Assembly (NCBI GenBank): GCA_964444375.1
Contig: CAYUGX010000016.1
Location: forward strand, 1-30,939
Length of the DNA: 30,939 nt
Direction: 5' to 3'
DNA from: JABHCC01 sp964444375
GTDB lineage: Bacteria > Bacteroidota > Bacteroidia > Bacteroidales > UBA12481
How positions within the stretch are numbered: position 1 is the stretch's first letter; each line of letters begins with the position of its first letter. Position numbers and translations under genes: made by a program. Under the pieces are notes generated by a model. The model was given only the letters and a program-made list of their open reading frames with translations, was not told the DNA's origin and did no database searches. Of this stretch, positions 1-7,123 are shown in pieces.

Positions 1-75
1 CATCGACGCGATCCTTGTGCATCGTGCAGAGCCCGTGCGGAGCTTCTTCGACAACGTGCCGTCGGGCGCCGGCGC
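1..75 (-). pseudogene. Alpha/beta-hydrolase C-terminal scrap (partial, contig edge)
   Basis: Read on the minus strand, this stretch encodes a short piece resembling the end of an alpha/beta hydrolase: VVEEAPHGLCTMHKDRVD. It closely parallels the end of the neighbouring hydrolase fragment (VVYEGAPHGMCTTLKDRVN). It starts immediately after that gene's stop, has no start of its own and runs off the window. The APHG histidine would be the catalytic His of the fold. The base composition is GC-rich like the next fragment and unlike the rest of the window. It could be a paralogue tail joined by misassembly or a degenerate duplication. The sequence alone cannot separate these. Confidence 0.5.
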
Positions 76-83
76 ATGAGCCG

Positions 84-449
84 CTAGCCTTGAATGAACG
101 AGAGCAGCTCCGCGTTGACGCGATCCTTGAGGGTCGTGCACATGCCATGGGGGGCGCCCTCGTAGACGACGAGCTTCGCGTCCTTGATGATCTTGGACGA
201 CAGCAGCGCCGAGGCGCCGATCGGAACGATCTGGTCGTCGTCCCCGTGCAGGACCAGAGTGGGGACGTCGAACCGCTTGAGGTCCTCCGTCAGGTCTGTT
301 TCCGAGAACGCCTTGATGCAGAAATAGGACGCCGGAAAGCCGGCCATCATGCCCTGCAGCCAGAAGGACTCACGGACTCCCTCCGAGATCTTCGCTCCGG
401 ATCGGTTGTAGCCATAGAACGGCAGGCTCAAGTCCTTGAAGAACTTCTT
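84..449 (-). pseudogene. Alpha/beta hydrolase (non-heme chloroperoxidase-like), C-terminal fragment
   Basis: The reading frame gives about 120 residues of the C-terminal half of an alpha/beta hydrolase of the non-heme haloperoxidase/chloroperoxidase type. Visible features are FYGYNR, a lid-region SEGV, the late beta strand with the acid loop (VPTLVLHGDDDQIVP, first D of DDD/DQ as catalytic acid candidate) and the catalytic-His strand APHG. The N-terminal half with the GxSxG nucleophile is absent. An in-frame TGA lies at 450..452, so there is no usable start. GC is above 60 percent, clearly higher than the Bacteroidota-like genes that follow. In family terms it looks proteobacterial. It abuts a truncated metallophosphoesterase in another frame, which suggests an assembly chimera, or less likely an illegitimate insertion. 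Confidence 0.75.
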
Positions 450-1251
450 TCATGTTGCTTCCTGTACCTACAGACATATTATCTGTGTTTTGATCAGGTC
501 TCATGTGGTTCAAGCCGATCAGCTGAATTCCCATGGTTTCAACTAAACTGTTTTGCAGCACGGTGACTCCGGTATCTTTTAGCAGGGTTATTATTTTTTT
601 CAGACCCGTATATACATCATGATTTCCGTTGACGAAGTAAACCGGTATGGATAATTCAGAAAATGGCTTAAATATCTGATCATTCAAATGGAAGGTACCA
701 TCAAACAAGTCTCCTGTAATTACGATCAGGTCGGGCTCTTCATTCTTCACACGGTCAAGGATCTGTTGAAGAAACCGGGGGCCCCGAAAATGGCCCAAAT
801 GAATATCCGACAGGTGAGCAATTCTTATTTCTGTCTCCAAGCTCGGCACGGGCACTGTATGAGAAGTGGTCGTAATGCGATAACTGTTCAGAAATCCGAT
901 AATTACCATTATGCTGCTGATGCCCAAGGCGAGAAAACCACGGGTTGGAGGTGCAATGGACCATACCAGGTTGAATAGGTCGAGCAGAATAGCCGTCAGA
1001 AGAAAGTACAAAGCAATACCCATGGTTAGTGCGGCAGTGCGGTAGACCAGACTCCCGAAGAGCTTGCGTGCATTGGAAAAAGCAATTAAGCCGCCGATCA
1101 TGAATACCAGCGTAGCCGCCATTATGAAGAACGATAGTCTCAGACTGATCCCATCAAAAAAGAATGAAAGCCGATGGGATAGATAGGTGTAGGCGCCTCC
1201 AATAATGAGTAACATAAAGATGCGAAAGGCAAGCAGCGTGATTCTTTTCAT
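370..1251 (-). CDS. Membrane metallophosphoesterase, C-terminally truncated at chimeric junction
   Basis: Calcineurin-like phosphoesterase with an N-terminal membrane domain: four to five hydrophobic helices in residues 1..125, then the metal-binding core. Motifs are DIH (149..151), GDLFD (180..184) and GNHD (209..212). The family ends with a GHxH/GGQ-type block that supplies the last metal ligands. It is missing, because after about residue 274 (MKEVLQGL) the frame runs into GC-rich hydrolase DNA and ends in unrelated residues. Full-length relatives of the YaeI/YkuE type with this membrane region are around 370 to 400 residues. Substrate unknown; related proteins act on phosphodiesters or lipid-linked pyrophosphates at the membrane. 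The true gene probably continues beyond this contig end. The ATG at 1251 fits a typical signal-anchor start. Confidence 0.8.
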   Translation of the reverse strand: MKRITLLAFRIFMLLIIGGAYTYLSHRLSFFFDGISLRLSFFIMAATLVFMIGGLIAFSNARKLFGSLVYRTAALTMGIALYFLLTAILLDLFNLVWSIAPPTRGFLALGISSIMVIIGFLNSYRITTTSHTVPVPSLETEIRIAHLSDIHLGHFRGPRFLQQILDRVKNEEPDLIVITGDLFDGTFHLNDQIFKPFSELSIPVYFVNGNHDVYTGLKKIITLLKDTGVTVLQNSLVETMGIQLIGLNHMRPDQNTDNMSVGTGSNMKEVLQGLEPAVLWLQPIRSEDLGGSP

Positions 1252-1271
1252 GGCTTCGAAGATAAAAGAAA

Positions 1272-1295
1272 AGAGCCGGAATGAATCCCGGCTCT
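1272..1295 (-). terminator. Intrinsic terminator of the fasciclin gene
   Basis: An 8-bp perfect stem (AGAGCCGG at 1272..1279, CCGGCTCT at 1288..1295) with an 8-nt loop. On the minus strand it is followed by a pyrimidine tract (TTTTCTTTTATC). It sits 43 bases past the stop of the fasciclin gene and before the metallophosphoesterase start, so it should separate the two leftward transcripts. Confidence 0.85.
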
Positions 1296-1338
1296 AAACT
1301 TTAAACACAACTTATCTATGGATATTGATGTCAATACC

Positions 1339-1899
1339 TTATTTAGGTAATACCACAGAATCGATCACGTGGATAACACCATTTGAGGCCATGACATCGG
1401 TTTTAGAAACAATGGATTCACCACCGTTACTGTCTGTCAACACGACCTTCCCCTCTTTCACTGATGCAGTTAAGTTATCACCAGCTACAGTTTTGATGGT
1501 GAAGGATCCATTGTTCTCTTTAATAGCGTCTAAGACATCGGCCGCTTTGAATTTTCCAGCTACCACGTGGTAAGTCAGGATTTTAGTCAAAGTAGCTTTT
1601 GCTTCTGGCTCTAATAGTGATTCAACTGTGCCCTCGGGCAACTTGCCAAAAGAAGCATTGGTTGGAGCAAAAACGGTGAAAGGACCTTCACTTTGAAGTG
1701 TACTCACCAAATCAGCTGCTTTCACTGCAGCAACGAGTGTGCTGAAATCAGCCAATCCAGCAGCCACTTCAACGATGTCTTTTGAGTCTTTTGAGTAACT
1801 CTTAGCTTCCATTGGACCGCTAGTGCTGCCGCATTGTGCCATGCTCTGAACTGAAAATGCCATTAAGGCGATACCGAATACAAATAATTTACTTTTCAT
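1339..1899 (-). CDS. Secreted fasciclin (FAS1) domain protein
   Basis: A 186-residue protein with a signal peptide (1..21, ending SMA-Q) and one FAS1 domain over about residues 40..186. Hallmarks are the H1 motif TVFAPTNASF (75..84), the central TYH (109..111) and the H2-like end NGVIHVIDSVVLP (173..185). FAS1 domains mediate adhesion or matrix contacts outside the cell. No lipobox is evident although Cys23 follows the predicted cleavage site. The gene is transcribed away from an ECF sigma factor/anti-sigma pair, which in mycobacteria (SigK/RskA) controls fasciclin-domain antigens, so it is the obvious candidate target of that sigma factor. It ends at an intrinsic terminator and is probably monocistronic. 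Confidence 0.93.
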   Translation of the reverse strand: MKSKLFVFGIALMAFSVQSMAQCGSTSGPMEAKSYSKDSKDIVEVAAGLADFSTLVAAVKAADLVSTLQSEGPFTVFAPTNASFGKLPEGTVESLLEPEAKATLTKILTYHVVAGKFKAADVLDAIKENNGSFTIKTVAGDNLTASVKEGKVVLTDSNGGESIVSKTDVMASNGVIHVIDSVVLPK

Positions 1900-2008
1900 A
1901 ACTATAAATTTTAATTGAACATTATTTTTCGTTTTCTGTCTTATTTACGATTTGGATGGAGAGCTTGGATCTCGCTCAAATGGTAAAAAGTTGTTAAAGG
2001 AAAATACA

Positions 2009-2593
2009 ATGGTAGAAACCGAGGTGGCAATAATCAGTGAAGACCGGATTTATCGCTTGTTGCAGAACAGAGATAAAAAATCCATTGATCTGATTTATGC
2101 AAAATATGCCGATAGTCTATATGGTATTGCATTGCGTATGGTGAAAGATGAAATGTCAGCCATGGATGTGTTGCAAGAAAGTTTTATTAAAGTATGGAAG
2201 AAGGGCCTGAGTTATGATCCTGAAAAGTCGAGGTTATTTACCTGGTTGTTGAATATTTTACGAAATACAGCCATTGATAAACTTCGTCAAGTTCAGAAAA
2301 ATCAGGATCGCGAAATCCGAATTGATGATTCTAACGTATATACAATAGAAGGCGATGAGATTCGCCCGGAGTTATTGGATGTAAAGGACCAGGTTAAAAC
2401 CCTGGACCCTAAATATCAGGCCGTTATCGAAGCTATGTTTTTTTTGGGCATGTCTCAACAAGAAGTTAGTGAGTATCTTGACATCCCATTGGGAACTGTG
2501 AAAACCAGACTTCGCATCGGTCTCAGAGAATTAAAAAAAGTGTTTGGTGTAGAAAGTATCGCATCAGTAATTGCAATTCTATTGGCGTCATGA
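2009..2593 (+). CDS. ECF RNA polymerase sigma factor (SigK-like)
   Basis: Sigma-70 family, extracytoplasmic-function group, 194 residues from the ATG at 2009. A longer frame from a TTG at 1952 exists, but the ATG has an A/G-rich leader (AAAGGAAAATACA) and gives the usual family length. Region 2 (about 24..95) contains the DVLQESFIKVW core-binding helix, and FTWLLNILRNTAIDKLR is the region 2.3/2.4 DNA-melting segment. Region 4 (about 130..178) has the helix-turn-helix SQQEVSEYLDIPLGTVKTRL. The gene overlaps the downstream anti-sigma gene by ATGA, implying translational coupling. It would direct polymerase to the divergent fasciclin gene and perhaps to itself. This target assignment is inferred from gene order. 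Confidence 0.93.
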   Translation: MVETEVAIISEDRIYRLLQNRDKKSIDLIYAKYADSLYGIALRMVKDEMSAMDVLQESFIKVWKKGLSYDPEKSRLFTWLLNILRNTAIDKLRQVQKNQDREIRIDDSNVYTIEGDEIRPELLDVKDQVKTLDPKYQAVIEAMFFLGMSQQEVSEYLDIPLGTVKTRLRIGLRELKKVFGVESIASVIAILLAS

Positions 2594-3360
2594 ATGAGGG
2601 GATAAAAGAAATACTGGAATCGGGCTTGCTTGAAGAATATATTGCTGGTTTGCTGGACGAGGAGCAAAAGAGTCGGGTTGAACAGGCCCTGGCTCAGCAT
2701 CCCGAATTACGAGCCGAGTATCAGCAGTTGCAACAAGTGCTTGAAACATTTGCTTCTTCCATTGCAGTGAAACCACCGAGTGGACTCAAACGAAGGATCG
2801 TACATTCACTAAGCGAAAGCAGTCGTAAACCAAACAACCTTTTTAACAGAAACTGGTCCATAGCTGCTTCTGTTGCTGCTATTATATTATTGGGTACCAG
2901 TTTGGCACTGGGAATAGCTAACCGCAATCTGAATGATGATAAGCAATTGCTCACTTCAAATTTGGAGCAAATCAGCGAACAATATGATATTCAAAACAGC
3001 AAGCTTGAGCTATTTGCAGGAGCAATGGGTTTTCTAAAGAATCCAAATACCGGAAAATATGTTTTATCCGGTAATCAACTCGCACCGGGATTGCAAACCG
3101 TAGCCTATTGGAATCCGGTTGACCAACAGAGCTATTTAGATATTTTGAATTTACCAGAACTACCCGATCGTCAGTGTTTTCAGCTTTGGGCTGATGTTGA
3201 GGGTGAGATGGTGAGCCTGGGCGTTATTTCATCGTTAGAAGAAGACCTGGTACCTTTACCATTCTTGACTAATGCGGCTAGTTTGAATATTACCATAGAA
3301 CCTGAAGGTGGGTCAGCTCATCCTCATGTTGACAAATTGGTAGCCAGCCTTTCCATCTAG
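2590..3360 (+). CDS. Membrane anti-sigma factor, RskA-like
   Basis: A 256-residue anti-sigma factor. The N-terminal helical cytoplasmic domain (1..60, with LLEEYIAGLLDEEQ and HPELRAEY) resembles the anti-sigma fold but lacks the HxxxCxxC zinc site. It is followed by a single membrane helix (about 89..110, SIAASVAAIILLGTSLALG), a coiled stretch (112..140) and a periplasmic RskA C-terminal domain (about 140..256, with YWNP, LPDRQCFQLWADV and the PEGGSAHP signature near the end). The start ATG lies within the sigma stop (ATGA). It would hold the upstream sigma factor at the membrane until a periplasmic signal, usually through regulated proteolysis. The inducing signal cannot be read from the sequence. 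Confidence 0.92.
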   Translation: MNEGIKEILESGLLEEYIAGLLDEEQKSRVEQALAQHPELRAEYQQLQQVLETFASSIAVKPPSGLKRRIVHSLSESSRKPNNLFNRNWSIAASVAAIILLGTSLALGIANRNLNDDKQLLTSNLEQISEQYDIQNSKLELFAGAMGFLKNPNTGKYVLSGNQLAPGLQTVAYWNPVDQQSYLDILNLPELPDRQCFQLWADVEGEMVSLGVISSLEEDLVPLPFLTNAASLNITIEPEGGSAHPHVDKLVASLSI

Positions 3361-3373
3361 GTAGCTCGCCTGA

Positions 3374-3937
3374 TCAGAAATATTTTTCTATACCCCCATA
3401 CCCAATCTGCTTATTTTTGCGGGTTTTTTCAATGAAATGGACTAGTCTTTTGGCAAATAGTTCATGCCGTTCTCGCGCTGTATCAATATAGGCGATGCGA
3501 ATTCTTTTATAGGCTGCTGAATAGCTTTGATAGTTCTTCCATACCAAGGGATCCTTCCTGATTTCTTCCAAAATATCCTCAGGGAAATGAAAGGATTCAG
3601 CCATTATTTTTTCAGCTATTGAACGTAGATTCTGGTGAAGCATATTATGCTCGTATAACCAACGCATCCGCTCCTTGTTCTGCTGCGAATACCCGGATTT
3701 GGGATTCCGTGGTGTAAAACGCTGCTTTGAGGCATCACTTCCATGCTTTTTGATTATGCTATCAATCCATCCAAAGCACAATGCTTCTTCAACAGCATCG
3801 TTATAAATGATGCGAGGCTTACCACTATCTTTATGTGGAAAAATTAACCAGATCTCTTTTTCTGACTGAAAATGATTCTCAAGCCAGTTTCGCCATTCGT
3901 GGCGTTCTTTTAGATAGACTACTTTGCTTTCGTCCAT
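3374..3937 (-). CDS. YdeI/OmpD-associated family protein
   Basis: A 187-residue cytoplasmic protein of the YdeI/OmpD-associated ('bacteriocin-protection') family. Recognisable blocks are EIWLIFPHKDSGKPRIIYNDAV, EEALCFGWIDSIIKK (the conserved ALCFGWID segment), the RFTPRNPKSGYSQQN block (RxTPRxPxSxWSxxN in relatives) and a C-terminal helical tail ending with KRI..Y...A..R. There is no signal peptide. The biochemical role is not established in the family. It is likely the last gene of a leftward run with the nitrilase-family and Ogt-like genes, 2 bases after the nitrilase stop. It converges on the anti-sigma gene with only 13 bases between, where I see no hairpin terminator. Confidence 0.88.
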   Translation of the reverse strand: MDESKVVYLKERHEWRNWLENHFQSEKEIWLIFPHKDSGKPRIIYNDAVEEALCFGWIDSIIKKHGSDASKQRFTPRNPKSGYSQQNKERMRWLYEHNMLHQNLRSIAEKIMAESFHFPEDILEEIRKDPLVWKNYQSYSAAYKRIRIAYIDTARERHELFAKRLVHFIEKTRKNKQIGYGGIEKYF

Positions 3938-3939
3938 GG

Positions 3940-4758
3940 CTAGTGCATTAATCCCATTTTCCCTCTCCAGTATTTTGATGGATCTGAGAATGTGTCATTA
4001 AAATCAATTGAAGTAATCAGCATTCCCGTTTTATTCCGTGAGAGTTTCCCGCTCAGGCGTCCATCGGGTCTAAGCACAAAGGAGGGATAACTGGATTCAG
4101 GCTTGCAGGTGTTGCTGGCTGATATCCAACAATAGTTGTTGGCTGCATTCCCCTTCATAGCTCCCTGAATCAGGTCACCCAGGTGACGACCCGATTCCTC
4201 AAATTGTTTCTTGGTTTGCCCTCCGTCATAAAATGATTGAAAAATCAGCTGAACACCTTCCTTTGCATAAGCTCTGTAAAACTCAGGATAGCGCCACTCA
4301 TGACAGATCAATAAAGCGCAAGTTCTTCCATTCAGATCAAAGATCACTGGTCGATAACCGGGATGATAATAGAGATAATCGGTTTCGGGTGCCTGGGTCA
4401 GGTGTCTTTTGTCATAACGATCGACCTGCTCACCTTTGCTGTTTATGATGAACAGGCTATTAAAAGGCATAGCCTGATTCTTTACGAAATGGTGAGTACC
4501 AAAAACCACCCAAATAGCCAACTGGCCGGCCAGACTGGCTATCTCACTGCAAGCATTTTCAAGCTGAGACGGATCCTGCTGGGCATAATCGGTAAAATCA
4601 AGACCTGCATACCCACTCAAATTGCATTCGGGGAAATGAACGATGTCAACCTCATTGTTGGCGGCAACCAGCATGTACTTGCGCATGTAGTTGAGGTTAT
4701 TTTTGATTTGATGACCTACCGGATGTTGGACGGTAGCAATTTTGAGTTTATGAGACAT
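3940..4758 (-). CDS. Carbon-nitrogen hydrolase (nitrilase superfamily)
   Basis: A 272-residue cytoplasmic amidase of the nitrilase superfamily. The catalytic triad is visible: Glu44 in HFPECNLSGY, Lys117 in YDKRHL and Cys152 in LLICHEWRYPEF. The segment NYCWISASNTC and the late RPDG block are also typical. The length is normal for the superfamily. The exact substrate is not determinable; candidates include small amides such as deaminated glutathione, omega-amides or N-carbamoyl compounds. It lies 3 bases downstream of the Ogt-like gene and 2 bases upstream of the YdeI-like gene, so the three are probably cotranscribed leftward. Confidence 0.9.
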   Translation of the reverse strand: MSHKLKIATVQHPVGHQIKNNLNYMRKYMLVAANNEVDIVHFPECNLSGYAGLDFTDYAQQDPSQLENACSEIASLAGQLAIWVVFGTHHFVKNQAMPFNSLFIINSKGEQVDRYDKRHLTQAPETDYLYYHPGYRPVIFDLNGRTCALLICHEWRYPEFYRAYAKEGVQLIFQSFYDGGQTKKQFEESGRHLGDLIQGAMKGNAANNYCWISASNTCKPESSYPSFVLRPDGRLSGKLSRNKTGMLITSIDFNDTFSDPSKYWRGKMGLMH

Positions 4759-4761
4759 AGG

Positions 4762-5277
4762 TTAGAATAAGGTAGGTTGAGGATTTTCCATTTCGAGTAG
4801 CTTCTGCTTTGTTTTAATACCGCCAGCATAGCCTGTCAATTCTCCCTTGGTGCCAACTATCCGGTGGCAGGGCACAATGATTGACAGTGCATTGGCACCA
4901 TTGGCTGCAGCCACTGCACGAATCGCGAGTGTATTGCCCAATCGTTGGCTGAGTCCCAGGTAGGTTTCGGTTTGCCCATAAGGGATGGTACAGAGTTCTT
5001 CCCATACCCTCTGCTGAAATGCCGATCCAACCGTCCTGAATGGGACAGTGAATTCGGTTCTTGATCCGGCCAGGTATTCATCCAGTTCATTGATGCATTG
5101 TTCAATTAGGCCTGTCATGCCTTCATGAAAATCTGCCTTTAGACCGTCCCGAATACGTTGATCAATCTGCTTTCGCATCTTTCGGTAGCGCCAGTCACAC
5201 AATACGAGTTCATTTTCAAATGAGCCGAGAATTAGTTCACCGAGGTGGGTTTGATGGTATGAAGTGCTTATTATCAT
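4762..5277 (-). CDS. ogt: Methylated-DNA--protein-cysteine methyltransferase
   Basis: Suicide DNA-repair enzyme that transfers alkyl groups from O6-alkylguanine to its own cysteine. With the ATG at 5277 the protein has 171 residues. The acceptor Cys137 lies in IVPCHRIV (PCHRI 136..140), the arginine finger is Arg120 in AIRAVAAANGANA, and the helix-turn-helix wing spans IPYGQTETYLGLSQRLG. A longer frame up to 5319 adds 14 residues without family similarity and overlaps the divergent transporter promoter region, so the shorter start is preferred. It is the first gene of the leftward nitrilase/YdeI run. The N-terminal domain is short, as in Ogt-type rather than Ada-type proteins. Confidence 0.93.
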   Translation of the reverse strand: MIISTSYHQTHLGELILGSFENELVLCDWRYRKMRKQIDQRIRDGLKADFHEGMTGLIEQCINELDEYLAGSRTEFTVPFRTVGSAFQQRVWEELCTIPYGQTETYLGLSQRLGNTLAIRAVAAANGANALSIIVPCHRIVGTKGELTGYAGGIKTKQKLLEMENPQPTLF

Positions 5278-5321
5278 GGCGAAGATCGTTCTTAAAAATA
5301 GTGAAATCTCCCAGACCATTT

Positions 5322-5349
5322 TTGCGATTTGACAGATTATATACCTTTG
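5322..5349 (+). promoter_or_regulatory. Candidate Bacteroidota-type promoter for the MFS gene
   Basis: TTG at 5322..5324 and TACCTTTG at 5342..5349, spaced by 17, match the TTG / TAnnTTTG pattern described for Bacteroidota sigma-ABfr promoters. The initiation point would fall almost on the ATG at 5355, implying a leaderless or very short leader message. Treat as tentative. Confidence 0.35.
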
Positions 5350-5354
5350 GGCGG

Positions 5355-6629
5355 ATGCAAAAAAAGCAAATAGTTGATCCTAAAACAGGCAGATGGGTAG
5401 TTATTTTCTGCCTCATTTTTGCCGCTGAGATGATCTTTGGTCTGCCATTCCATGTAGTGCGCTATTTCAGACCAACTTTCCTTGAGGTCTTTAATCTGAC
5501 CAATACCCAATTGGGCGATGCCATGGCTGTGTACGGGATTACTGCCATGTTATCCTATTTTCCGGGCGGTCTGCTTGCCGATCGGTTTTCAGCAAAATAC
5601 CTGATGAGTTTATCCTTAGTTGCGACTGGATTGGGGGGACTGTATTTGATTTCGATGCCTGGATTAACCGGTCTGACAATCGTTTTTGGATATTGGGGGG
5701 TGACCACCATTTTTCTTTTCTGGTCGGCCATGATGAAAACCACCCGAGAATGGGGTGGGAAGTTGGCCCAGGGCAGGGCTTTTGGCATTCTTGATGGCGG
5801 TCGTGGATTAATGGCTGCCATTGTGGCCAGTTTAGCCGTTTTTGTACTGGCCTTTTTCCTGCCGGATGAAAACTCATTGGTGAATGAGATAGATCGACTC
5901 CGAGGTTTCAAGGCGGTAGTATTGTTTTACAGCCTGATGACCTTTATAGCGGCTTTATTGGTTCACTTTTTCATTCCACACTCAACTCTGCTTGCAGATT
6001 CAGCCAAAGTCCCATTTAAATTGAAGTCGGTCATACTAAATCGTTCGGCATGGTTACAGGCTCTCATTGTTGTCTGTGCTTACAGCGGTTATCGAGGATT
6101 GGATTTTTATGGGATATACGGCATTGAATTCCTCGAAATGGAAGAAGTCAGCTCAGCACGCTTCGTTTCAAATGCTGCTTACCTGCGGGTTATCGGTGCC
6201 ATTGGAGCTGGATTTGTTGCAGATCGTATTACAACTAAGAAGACCATAGTTGCCCTCTTTGCCGGGCTGCTTATTAGCTATATTTTTCTGAGCAGTATCG
6301 TACCAACTCCACAAACACGTTGGCTGATCCTCGGTAATTTGGTGATTACTTTCTTGGCTGTTTATGCCTTACGTGGAGTGTATTTCGCTTTGTTTGAGGA
6401 AATGAACATTGCTGGTCGAGTAACGGGTACAACCGTCGGCCTGGTGTCTTTGGTTGGCTACACGCCCGATGTATTTTTTAATTCAGTTGCAGGAAGAATC
6501 ATTGAAGCATCACCCGGAATTACCGGCTACCAGCACTATTATCTTTTCTTGTGCGCCTTTGCCCTGACTGGCCTAATCAGCTCATTGCTATTAATCAGAC
6601 ATATAGCAATTCAAAAAGCTCGATCTTAG
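5355..6629 (+). CDS. MFS transporter
   Basis: Major facilitator superfamily permease of 424 residues from the ATG at 5355, with about 12 hydrophobic segments. The family loop between helices 2 and 3 is seen as GGLLADRFSAKYLM. A second pseudo-repeat GAGFVADRITTKKT follows in the C-terminal half. VVRYFRPTFLEVFNLTNTQLG near the N terminus is typical of the UhpC/sugar-phosphate-like and related Bacteroidota MFS clades, but the substrate is unassigned. The 45 residues available upstream of the ATG overlap the divergent Ogt-like gene and lack hydrophobic character, so they are not counted. The stop overlaps the stop of the convergent SRPBCC gene by 4 bases. Confidence 0.88.
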   Translation: MQKKQIVDPKTGRWVVIFCLIFAAEMIFGLPFHVVRYFRPTFLEVFNLTNTQLGDAMAVYGITAMLSYFPGGLLADRFSAKYLMSLSLVATGLGGLYLISMPGLTGLTIVFGYWGVTTIFLFWSAMMKTTREWGGKLAQGRAFGILDGGRGLMAAIVASLAVFVLAFFLPDENSLVNEIDRLRGFKAVVLFYSLMTFIAALLVHFFIPHSTLLADSAKVPFKLKSVILNRSAWLQALIVVCAYSGYRGLDFYGIYGIEFLEMEEVSSARFVSNAAYLRVIGAIGAGFVADRITTKKTIVALFAGLLISYIFLSSIVPTPQTRWLILGNLVITFLAVYALRGVYFALFEEMNIAGRVTGTTVGLVSLVGYTPDVFFNSVAGRIIEASPGITGYQHYYLFLCAFALTGLISSLLLIRHIAIQKARS

Positions 6630-7069
6630 TCAGGCAGCTTCTCGCAAAACTCTTTTATCGATCTCATATCTTGATCCAATGCTTTTTGGAGCATTTTTTT
6701 TGCCATTGACGTGCCTAGTCGTGCAAAAAGATGATGAGGTTTGGCAGTCATATGAAGCTGAAGGTGGGTTTGACCATCAACTTCTTCCAGGGTGAAGGTG
6801 GAATCCCAGGTGGTCCCGCCAGCCTCCGACACCAAACGTATTTTCTCATTTGCAACAAGTTCAGTAACTTCCAGAACCGTACTAGCTTTACGACCATTCA
6901 TCAATCGGGTTTCTTTAAACCGGGTACCAACACCATACTGTTGTTCTGATAAAAACTCAACATCAACAATATGCGGAATGGCTTTTGAGAATTGATCTAT
7001 GCGAGCTACCGTATCGAAAACCAAGGATAATGGAGCTGAAACAGATACTGAAGAGATGTAGTTAATCAT
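6626..7069 (-). CDS. SRPBCC-family (START-like) protein
   Basis: A 147-residue single-domain protein with the SRPBCC/polyketide-cyclase pattern. The N-terminal strand MINYISSVSVSAPLSLVFDTVARIDQFSKAIPHI is followed by beta strands (GTRFKETRLMNGRKAS, EKIRLVSEAGGTTWDSTFTLEE) and a long C-terminal helix (FARLGTSMAKKMLQKALDQD). Such domains bind hydrophobic ligands in a deep pocket. No catalytic residues can be assigned. There is no signal peptide. It is separated from the upstream LamG gene by 54 bases on the same strand and converges on the MFS gene with overlapping stops. Confidence 0.82.
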   Translation of the reverse strand: MINYISSVSVSAPLSLVFDTVARIDQFSKAIPHIVDVEFLSEQQYGVGTRFKETRLMNGRKASTVLEVTELVANEKIRLVSEAGGTTWDSTFTLEEVDGQTHLQLHMTAKPHHLFARLGTSMAKKMLQKALDQDMRSIKEFCEKLPD

Positions 7070-7123
7070 GATTATTGTTTAGCATAAAAACAACAGAACG
7101 TATCGATTGTTTAAGTAAGCAGC

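Noticed and set aside
15..566. Plus-strand 183-residue frame at the left edge
   Set aside because: It is a shadow of the GC-rich hydrolase read on the wrong strand; its residues have no family look and it crosses the chimeric junction.
1954..1959. CCATCC on the minus strand upstream of the fasciclin gene, resembling the mycobacterial SigK -35 element as I recall it
   Set aside because: No matching -10 element at the right distance. A hexamer match is expected by chance, and Bacteroidota ECF promoters may differ.
1952..2008. Longer N terminus for the ECF sigma factor
   Set aside because: It starts with TTG, has no ribosome site or family similarity and lies in the divergent promoter region; the ATG at 2009 fits better.
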